Source of the DNA: Pseudomonadota bacterium
Lineage (GTDB): Bacteria; Pseudomonadota; Alphaproteobacteria; Micropepsales; Micropepsaceae
Assembly: GCA_021808875.1 (NCBI GenBank)
Contig: JAKBAU010000240.1
Span: 1-5,202, forward strand
Direction of reading: 5' to 3'
Length of the DNA stretch: 5,202 nt
The translations under genes and the position numbers were made by a program. A model generated the notes under the pieces. That model searched no databases. It saw only the letters and a list, made by a program, of their open reading frames with translations, and was not told where the DNA came from. Position 1 is the first letter of the stretch. The number at the start of each line of letters is the position of its first letter. Positions 1 to 5,202 of this stretch are shown piece by piece.

Positions 1-1218
1 GGCTCCGACCAGGGCCTCGTAGATCTGGATGTCCTGGCGCATGCGCAGAGAGCCGAGCACGACCATGCCCTTGATGATTTCGCCGGTGCGGGGATCGACG
101 ATTTCCTGCCCGTAGGACCAGCCACGGGTGGCGCGGTCGTCCCAGTTCACGACGTTGTAACGCACGTCCATGGGATCCACGTTTGGTGGCAGAACCTTGA
201 CCTGAAAGGCATCGATAAATCCGGCTGCTGTGAAGGCCTTTTTCCACCAGCTGACGCCTTCGATGAGAGCCTGACGGATCGGTTCAGGGGCGCGGTTGTC
301 AATATATACGACGATAGGCTTCTTCACCCGGGAGGGACCTGGGCCAGGATGGATTTTCTGCAGCCGAAAGCGGTTGGCATAATCCCGCACCACGTCTTGA
401 CCGAGCGGTGCTGCGAAATCCACAACCTGCGTCGAGAAACCACCGATGCGCGGATCAAAAAGCCGTGGCACGAAGCCTGGGCCGGGCAGTTTGACGAAGC
501 TGGAATGGACGGTGAAGCTTACCTGATGTGGATCGGGCGCAATGTTCTCCACTTCTGCTCCGGGATGCTGCGACGTGTAAGTCTGGATCGCATCGATTTC
601 GATGTTGTCGGGGAAGACCTTCACCGATGTTGGCACCGCCGCGCTCAGTTTGGAATCCAGCTTGAAGCCCTTGCCCGCTCCTTGAGGCCGGCCGCCGGTA
701 CCCATCTTATCGCTGCTCTGATTGAGGGAATCCGCGATGCCGAGGGTGTCCGAGGCGAGGAAGCTCGAAATATCGACGGTAAAGCCGCCACTTTGCAGGT
801 TCGATGCAATCTTGCCCATCCAGACGGTAGACACGGCGAAGTTGCTGCTGCCGCGCGGATCGGATTGAGCTTCACCGGTCCCGCGGAAGCGGGGGTTCTC
901 GAACTGGATTGCGACCTTATTGCCGATACGCCGGAAGGCGATGATCTGCGTGTTGCCGATGCGGCCCCGATCTAGAAATGTTGGCGCTGACCCGAGGCCT
1001 GTACGCAAAGACACGGAGTAAAGAAACCTTGCGGAGACGCCATCAGGTCCAGGCTTTGGCAGGGTAAAGAGGATCTTGCCGCTCTTGGCGTCCGCGTGAA
1101 CCGGAAGAAGGCCTGCCTCATCGCCAACCGTGGTCCTGTGGTGTGCCGGCGCCCTGGTCGCGGCCATGGCGGGCATGGCCAGAACTAGTCCCAACATTAT
1201 CGTTGCAAGAAATCGCAT
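1..1218 (-). CDS. Zinc-dependent metalloprotease of the DUF5117/DUF4953 type, exported; C-terminal half outside window
   Basis: The minus strand reads without a stop from 1218 to the left edge: 406 residues, 3'-truncated. Residues 1-19 form a Sec signal peptide (MRF, a hydrophobic stretch, then AMA before A20), so the protein is secreted or periplasmic. The next part fits the DUF5118 and DUF5117 modules (roughly residues 25-290). From about residue 300 comes the strongest match to the family: PIVVYIDNRAPEPIRQALIEG (301-321, shown in part: IVVYIDNRAPEPIRQ), then MDVRYNVVNWDDRATRGWSY (350-369) and DPRTGEIIKGMVVLGSLRMR (375-394). In this family that segment comes just before the zincin helix with the HExxH zinc site, which lies off the window, so catalytic competence cannot be judged. 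Full-length members are about 800-850 residues. I chose ATG 1218 over the adjacent in-frame ATG at 1221 because a G5 tract sits 5 nt upstream of it. The family assignment comes from remembered conserved motifs; the substrate is unknown. It is transcribed away from the hydrolase gene. Confidence 0.88.
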   Translation of the reverse strand, partial: MRFLATIMLGLVLAMPAMAATRAPAHHRTTVGDEAGLLPVHADAKSGKILFTLPKPGPDGVSARFLYSVSLRTGLGSAPTFLDRGRIGNTQIIAFRRIGNKVAIQFENPRFRGTGEAQSDPRGSSNFAVSTVWMGKIASNLQSGGFTVDISSFLASDTLGIADSLNQSSDKMGTGGRPQGAGKGFKLDSKLSAAVPTSVKVFPDNIEIDAIQTYTSQHPGAEVENIAPDPHQVSFTVHSSFVKLPGPGFVPRLFDPRIGGFSTQVVDFAAPLGQDVVRDYANRFRLQKIHPGPGPSRVKKPIVVYIDNRAPEPIRQALIEGVSWWKKAFTAAGFIDAFQVKVLPPNVDPMDVRYNVVNWDDRATRGWSYGQEIVDPRTGEIIKGMVVLGSLRMRQDIQIYEALVGA

Positions 1219-1223
1219 CATCG

Positions 1224-1228
1224 CCCCC
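1224..1228 (-). promoter_or_regulatory. Ribosome binding site deciding the metalloprotease start
   Basis: A GGGGG tract on the minus strand lies 5 nt upstream of ATG 1218 but only 2 nt upstream of the alternative ATG at 1221. The spacing favours 1218. The hydrolase gene at 2275 has the same G5 tract with the same 5 nt spacing. Confidence 0.55.
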
Positions 1229-1535
1229 GTAATGTTCTGATCATGGGGCACGGCTTTCGCCTCCGCAAGTTCGGACCCAAAACCGTCGGGGTGCGGCAAT
1301 CAAGCCACTGTAGGGAACTCATATTCCGAGAACGTCCGCGGATGGACCCGAGGACGCCAGGGGCGCATGACCCCGTGAACGTGTCCGCCACCTGAACATC
1401 TCCGGCAACCCGGCGGAATACTTCACGATGGTAATTGGTCTCAAACCCTGGTCACGTGGCAGGGGGGATCTTCCTCTGGAGCATCTCCATGCTGGTGCCA
1501 GGCATCCGCCAATGCTGGTTGGTCCGGCGGTGGTT

Positions 1536-2075
1536 TCAGAGATAGCGACGCAACGCGATATAGAGCCGGTCTGGCTGTTCAAGATATGGAGCGGTTGGTT
1601 GCAGCACCGGCAGTCTGCTGAACTTAGTCCGTGCGGGGTCGACTGGAAGTTGTGCATCTATGACGAGATTGAGGTTGTCGCTGAGCGAATAAGTGGCCAC
1701 TGCATCGCAACCACACCCGCGACCTAGACGATTCCGTTGTAAAGAACAAAATCCCCTATTGCGTTTTTTGGATGGAGTAGCCGTCCGGCGCCTGCGAGCT
1801 GCCGTCAGGTCTGAGTCAAGGATCTGTGCAAGCGTACCGGACGGCATCGGCATGCGGTGTACAGCTGTTGGGTCGTCAAGGTGTTCCTTTGCATGAAGTT
1901 CGGCCTCTCCGATCATCAGCCTCAAAGTCGTGTCGCGATCCGACTGAGACCAGGCGTCTAGCGATACGGCAGAAATCAGGATCGACCACAACCCGATACT
2001 GACAACAAGAACGGGTGTCGCCGTACGCCGCGGGTTGCACCACAGATTGCACCGGACGAACCGCTTGCGCCGCAT
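1536..2075 (-). pseudogene. Possible remnant of a membrane-anchored protein (unrecognised)
   Basis: A frame of 179 codons runs from ATG 2075 to TGA at 1536. Residues 1-17 are strongly basic (MRRKRFVRCN then PRR), and residues about 20-40 form one clear hydrophobic membrane segment (VLVVSIGLWSILISAVSL). An acidic/polar stretch follows (EAELHAKEHLDDP, 57-69). Codons up to about residue 95 mostly end in G or C, like the neighbouring genes. From about residue 100 the codons become A/T-ending and the protein becomes Arg/Lys/Cys-rich, so the reading frame has probably been lost near 1775-1790. A weak GGTGAT lies upstream of the ATG. A short N-in anchor followed by a polar domain would suit the start of a sensor kinase or another signal-anchor protein, but no kinase motif (H-box, N-box or G-box) is visible and I do not recognise the family. 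It may equally be a chance open frame. Confidence 0.28.
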
Positions 2076-2264
2076 TGTCAAGATCACCCATGGCTCGGCA
2101 GACCCGCATGCTGGGTACTCAGCTCGCTCCCCCACAGTGCAATAAGCCAGTGGCTGAGCCTGTGCCTGAAAGCAGGGTACGCTGATACCACCGCTCATGG
2201 CATCGCTGGTCGCAAGCTTTACCACCCACTCTGCTCCTGGCATGCTTCGTAATGACACCGGTAT

Positions 2265-2269
2265 GGGGG
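2265..2269 (+). promoter_or_regulatory. Ribosome binding site deciding the hydrolase start
   Basis: A GGGGG tract ends 5 nt before ATG 2275. Two in-frame upstream ATGs at 2197 and 2263 were rejected: neither has a purine-rich tract at suitable spacing. Starting at 2275 also places a signal peptide exactly at the N-terminus. Confidence 0.6.
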
Positions 2270-2274
2270 TACCA

Positions 2275-3081
2275 ATGAAAAGCACGCGCATTTTGTCAGG
2301 AGCAATTGGCGGTCTCTTTGTCCTCATACTGTTTCTCGCCAGCCCTCCAGCGCAAGCTGCAGTCAGAACCCAGAGCGTTGATTACAAAATCGGCACGAGA
2401 ACCTATGAGGGCTATCTCGTCTTTGACGATGCCGGCCATGGCAAACGACCTGGGGTTGTCATCTATCCGGCATGGAAAGGCATTTCGGATAATGAGCACG
2501 TGCACGCCGAACGGCTGGCGAAGCTGGGCTATGTCGTGTTCATTGCCGATATCTACGGCAAGGGGGTTCACCCCACCACCAATGTCAAGGCAGCGGCCCT
2601 TTCCGCAAAATACATTCAGGATAGGGCGCTTTATCGCCGTCATGCGCTCGCCGCCTATGACATCCTGCGCGCTAATCCGATGGTTGATCCTAAGCGGATC
2701 GCTGCAATCGGGTACTGCTTTGGTGGCGTAGGCGCTCTGGAATTGGCCCGCAGCGGGGCGGACATCAAGGACGTGGTAGGGTTCCATGTCGCGAATCTGA
2801 GCAATCCGACCCCGGCCGACGATCGCAACATCAAGGCACATGTTCTCATTCTGCAGGGGTTTCTCGATCCCAACACGCCACCTGCGGCACGGCTTGGCTT
2901 TGAAGAGGACATGGAAAATGCCCATGTTGACTGGCAGGTTGTCCTCTATGGTGGTACGGCGCATTGCTACACCGACGCCGAGGCGGGCAATAACCTCGCG
3001 CGAGGCTGCGCCTATAACCCCGTCGCCGAGCGCCGCTCCTGGCAGGCGATGAAGAACCTCTTTGCAGCGACGCTTCGCTGA
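2275..3081 (+). CDS. Dienelactone hydrolase family protein, exported to the periplasm
   Basis: This is a complete 268-residue alpha/beta hydrolase. Residues 1-28 are a Sec signal peptide: K2 and R5, a hydrophobic core at about 8-22, then PPAQA before A29. The mature part is about 240 residues, the usual size of dienelactone hydrolases. The triad can be placed. The nucleophile is Cys148 in the elbow GYCFGG (146-151). The acid is Asp198 in LQGFLDPNTPP. The base is His230 in YGGTAHCYTD. GYVVFIADIYGKG (85-97) matches the conserved strand and loop after the first helix. Characterised family members open enol-lactones such as dienelactone in chloroaromatic breakdown; many homologues, especially exported ones, have unknown substrates, and no catabolic genes are nearby, so no pathway is assigned. 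The glutamate that in the classical enzyme (Glu36) interacts with the active-site Cys appears to be Ala66 (PAWKG). Cys231 and Cys245 are the only other cysteines. Its neighbour downstream, the oxidoreductase, converges on it with a 119-nt gap. Confidence 0.9.
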   Translation: MKSTRILSGAIGGLFVLILFLASPPAQAAVRTQSVDYKIGTRTYEGYLVFDDAGHGKRPGVVIYPAWKGISDNEHVHAERLAKLGYVVFIADIYGKGVHPTTNVKAAALSAKYIQDRALYRRHALAAYDILRANPMVDPKRIAAIGYCFGGVGALELARSGADIKDVVGFHVANLSNPTPADDRNIKAHVLILQGFLDPNTPPAARLGFEEDMENAHVDWQVVLYGGTAHCYTDAEAGNNLARGCAYNPVAERRSWQAMKNLFAATLR

Positions 3082-3169
3082 GCCTCTTTAGTAGATCAGC
3101 TTTGTGGGCTAATCTGCTGCCTCTGAATCCTGCACCAATGCTGTGAGGCCGGGACTCTGAGAGGCTCGG
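3080..3169. terminator. Nested inverted repeats between convergent genes; possible transcript-end structure
   Basis: The inner hairpin has arms 3090-3100 and 3108-3118: 11 positions with one C/A mismatch and one G-U wobble, and a 7-nt loop. It lies inside an outer perfect 8-bp inverted repeat, GAGCCTCT (3080-3087) and AGAGGCTC (3160-3167). The outer left arm overlaps the hydrolase stop codon. Neither strand shows the T-tract of a classical intrinsic terminator, so the terminator role rests only on its place between two converging 3' ends. Confidence 0.3.
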
Positions 3170-3200
3170 ATTCTCTTGCGTTGCCTATTCAGGTGCCGCT

Positions 3201-5202
3201 TTAGGATGCAATTACGCGCACCGGGATCGACTTTGCGGCAGGAGTGCCGCTAACCTTGTCATGAAATTCAAGCGGCAAAAGCGGGTTCAGTTCAGGATAA
3301 TAGCCTGCCACCGCGCCTGGCGGCATGGGATAATCCAGTACCGTCAGCCCTTCGACACGCCGCGTCACGCCGTCATTCGTGATCGTTTCCAAAGTGACGC
3401 GTGCACCTGGCTCAAGACCTCTAGCGGCGCGATCCTTTTCGCTCATGAAAAGAACCATGCGGTCGTTATAGACCCCACGATAGCGATCATTGTAGCTGTA
3501 GATGGTGGTATTGAACTGGTCATGCGAGCGCACGGTCGCGAGCCGAAGCATGCCAGGATCCGGTACAGCGGCATCGGTATGAAGACCCGGAAAAAGCAGA
3601 AAAGTGGCTTTACCTGTGGGCGTGTTCCAAACCAGGCGCCGGGGTGCGATGTCGAGGTGAAAGCCTTTGGGATCCTTGATCTTATGCGAAAAATCCCGGT
3701 AGACGTCGGGAAAAACCTCGGCAATCTTGTCACGGATCAGCGTGAAGTCGTCCGCATAGCTCTCCCAGGCGACCTTGCTCGCGGGCAGGGCGGCACGCGC
3801 CATGCGGCAGACCACCTCGATTTCGCTCAGAATATGAGGACTCGCCGGTGGCAGGACACCGCGGGATGCGGTGACGTTGGACATGGAATCTTCAATAGTA
3901 ACGAATTGCTCGCCCTTTCCGGTGTGAATGATTTCTGACCTTGCAGTCACGGGCAGGATGAGCGCTTCGGAGCCATGAACGAGATGGCCACGGTTGAGCT
4001 TGGTGGAAATGGCAACCGTGAGCGCAAGTGTACGCATGGCGGCATAGGCGCGATCGGTATCCGGGACGGCGCGGACAAAGTTTCCGCCCAGTCCAATGAA
4101 TACCTTAGCCTCGCCACGTTCCATCGCAGCGATTGATTCAACCGTATGATGACCATGTTGACGAGGAGGTTCGAAACCAAACACTGCGCGCAGCTGATTG
4201 AGATAGGTTTCGGAGGGTCGTTCATCGATGCCGACGGTGCGGTCGCCCTGGACATTTGAGTGGCCGCGAATGGGTGAAATGCCAGCCCCAGGTTTGCCGA
4301 AATTGCCGCGCAGCAGAAGCAGATTGGCTAGCTGTTGCAGCAATCGCGAGCCTTCCTGATGCTGGGTCAGCCCCATCCCGTAGCAGATGATTGTCGCCTT
4401 GGAGCGAATATAAATCTCGGCCACGCGGCGTATCTGTTCCTCGCTGACGCCCGCAGCTGCAGCAATTTCCGACCACTCGAGTGAAAGTACTTCGTCGCGT
4501 ACGGCATCCAGTCCAGTGGTGTGGATGCGGATGAAGTCCTCGTCGAGGACCTGTTCTCCGGTCCTGGCGCGCTCGAAGAGAACCTTCATCATGCCCTTGA
4601 ACAGCGCCAGATCGCCGCCGATTCGGATATGAACGAACTCGCTGGCAACCGGAGACGATCCCAGCGTTGCCATCTGTACGATGTCCTGGGGTTCGGTAAA
4701 GCGGATGAGGGCGCGCTCAGGCATCGGGTTGACGACGACAATCGGAACCCCACGTCTGCGTGCCTCAACAAGGCTTGTCATCATACGCGGCGAATTGGTG
4801 CCAGTGTTCTGGCCGATCACGAAAATAGCTTCGGCGTGCTCGAAATCTTCCATCACCACGGTACCCTTGCCCACGCCGATGGAATGGGGGAGCCCACGGC
4901 TCGTGGGTTCATGGCACATGTTTGAGCAATCCGGAAAATTGTTGGTACCGAATTCACGCACGAATACCGCGTATAGAAACGCCGCTTCGTTTGATGTGCG
5001 ACCGGAGGTATAAAACTCAGCCTGATGAGGGCTCTCAAGCTTGCGCAGGTGTCCGGCGATGATGTTAAAAGCAGTATCCCAGTCGCAGGGTACGTAATGA
5101 TCACTCGAGGGATCATAGCGCATCGGCTCGGTGAGGCGACCCTGCATCTCGAGCCAATAGTCGGATTGCTGCATCAGGTCTGCGACCGAATGTTGTGCAA
5201 AA
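3201..5202 (-). CDS. FdhF/YdeP-family molybdopterin-dependent oxidoreductase, N-terminus outside window
   Basis: The frame is open from the right edge to TAA at 3203-3201, giving 666 visible residues (residue 1 = Phe at 5201-5199). It continues upstream of the first internal ATG (5174) with FAQHSVADL, as family members do, so 5174 is not the start. E. coli YdeP has about 759 residues, so roughly 90-100 are missing, including the region where the family has its N-terminal cysteine (Fe-S) motif. Family marks seen: YTSGRTSNEAAFLYAVF (64-80); CSNMCHEPTS (92-101), where Cys96 aligns with the selenocysteine that binds Mo in formate dehydrogenase FdhF; GQNTGTNSPRM (130-140); the pterin-contact stretch GKPGAGISPIRGHSNVQG (302-319); and a C-terminal MopB_CT barrel from about 525, with RSHDQFNTTIYSYNDRYRG (558-576). 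It binds bis-MGD and probably transfers electrons in the cytoplasm. The substrate is uncertain: YdeP-type proteins are often annotated as formate dehydrogenase-like, and E. coli YdeP is linked to acid resistance. No fdhD or cofactor gene lies in the window. Confidence 0.93.
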   Translation of the reverse strand, partial: FAQHSVADLMQQSDYWLEMQGRLTEPMRYDPSSDHYVPCDWDTAFNIIAGHLRKLESPHQAEFYTSGRTSNEAAFLYAVFVREFGTNNFPDCSNMCHEPTSRGLPHSIGVGKGTVVMEDFEHAEAIFVIGQNTGTNSPRMMTSLVEARRRGVPIVVVNPMPERALIRFTEPQDIVQMATLGSSPVASEFVHIRIGGDLALFKGMMKVLFERARTGEQVLDEDFIRIHTTGLDAVRDEVLSLEWSEIAAAAGVSEEQIRRVAEIYIRSKATIICYGMGLTQHQEGSRLLQQLANLLLLRGNFGKPGAGISPIRGHSNVQGDRTVGIDERPSETYLNQLRAVFGFEPPRQHGHHTVESIAAMERGEAKVFIGLGGNFVRAVPDTDRAYAAMRTLALTVAISTKLNRGHLVHGSEALILPVTARSEIIHTGKGEQFVTIEDSMSNVTASRGVLPPASPHILSEIEVVCRMARAALPASKVAWESYADDFTLIRDKIAEVFPDVYRDFSHKIKDPKGFHLDIAPRRLVWNTPTGKATFLLFPGLHTDAAVPDPGMLRLATVRSHDQFNTTIYSYNDRYRGVYNDRMVLFMSEKDRAARGLEPGARVTLETITNDGVTRRVEGLTVLDYPMPPGAVAGYYPELNPLLPLEFHDKVSGTPAAKSIPVRVIAS

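Larger units (their letters stand above)
1219..2274. other. Long intergenic region without an intact recognisable gene
   Basis: About 1.05 kb separates the divergent metalloprotease and hydrolase genes. All six frames were considered. The open stretches here either overlap each other on opposite strands without family motifs or end quickly. The only segment with protein-like composition is a minus-strand frame at about 1790-2075, described separately as a possible remnant. The region must hold the promoters for both flanking genes, but no convincing -35/-10 pair can be picked by eye. It also has a 9-bp inverted repeat (1780-1788 and 1837-1845) and a 7-bp direct repeat (2035-2041 and 2047-2053). 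I see no RNA gene, transposase or terminal repeat in it. Confidence 0.6.

Noticed and set aside
349..975. Plus-strand open frame of 208 codons
   Set aside because: It is antisense to the metalloprotease, whose minus-strand frame shows a signal peptide and family motifs over the same bases. Long antisense frames are expected in GC-rich genes.
1229..1262. Minus-strand TTGCGG, 17 nt, CATGAT as a promoter for the metalloprotease
   Set aside because: Only about half of the consensus positions match, and the implied leader is very short. Such matches are common by chance.
1319..1657. Minus-strand open frame of 112 codons
   Set aside because: Composition is rich in Ser, Arg and Cys with no motif, and there is no good ribosome binding site. 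It may include relic sequence but cannot be called a gene.
1428..1727. Plus-strand open frame of 99 codons in the gene-free region
   Set aside because: No ribosome binding site or recognisable motif, mixed codon usage, and overlap with minus-strand frames. Not enough to call a gene.
2197..2274. Earlier hydrolase start at ATG 2197 (26 extra residues)
   Set aside because: It lacks a ribosome binding site and would put the signal peptide inside the protein; ATG 2275 has both.
2076..2327. Upstream extension of the 1536-2075 minus-strand frame to an ATG at 2327
   Set aside because: The extension runs into the hydrolase coding region and has no coding character. If the frame was ever real, ATG 2075 with the following membrane helix is the better start.
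2296..2964. Minus-strand open frame of 222 codons opposite the hydrolase
   Set aside because: The plus strand carries the complete hydrolase with triad and signal peptide. The antisense product has no family features.
3261..3938. Plus-strand open frame of 225 codons
   Set aside because: It lies wholly opposite the oxidoreductase C-terminal half, has no recognisable motif, and is a shadow of that gene's codon bias.

Overview
The window looks like ordinary chromosomal DNA from a Gram-negative, moderately GC-rich proteobacterium. I lean towards an alphaproteobacterium, but cannot place it to genus. The grounds are strong G/C bias at third codon positions, two proteins with classical Sec signal peptides ending in A-x-A, and the mix of families (a DUF5117/DUF4953-type zinc metalloprotease, a periplasmic dienelactone hydrolase and a YdeP-type molybdoenzyme). 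No RNA gene, CRISPR array, insertion sequence, phage gene or replication origin was recognised.

Layout. (1) Positions 1-1218, minus strand: the first 406 codons of a large exported zinc-dependent metalloprotease. Its second half, with the catalytic zinc site, lies beyond the left edge. (2) Positions 1219-2274: about 1.05 kb without a convincing intact gene. A minus-strand reading frame at 1536-2075 has a basic N-terminus, one clear membrane segment and about 95 codons that look coding, then loses coding character. It may be the remnant of a membrane-anchored protein. (3) Positions 2275-3081, plus strand: a complete exported dienelactone-hydrolase-family enzyme with a Cys-Asp-His triad. (4) Positions 3082-3200: a short convergent intergenic gap with nested inverted repeats, possibly a shared transcript-end structure. 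(5) Positions 3201-5202, minus strand: most of an FdhF/YdeP-family molybdopterin oxidoreductase. Its C-terminus is complete and its first roughly 90-100 residues lie beyond the right edge.

The three real genes do not form an operon. The metalloprotease and hydrolase are divergent and separated by the 1 kb gap, while the hydrolase and the oxidoreductase converge. No shared pathway can be read from the arrangement. The metalloprotease and hydrolase act outside the cytoplasm, and the oxidoreductase is probably cytoplasmic by analogy with E. coli YdeP. I do not see a new multi-gene system here. The points most worth a second look are the possible decayed gene, the exported hydrolase whose family glutamate is replaced, and the partial oxidoreductase.
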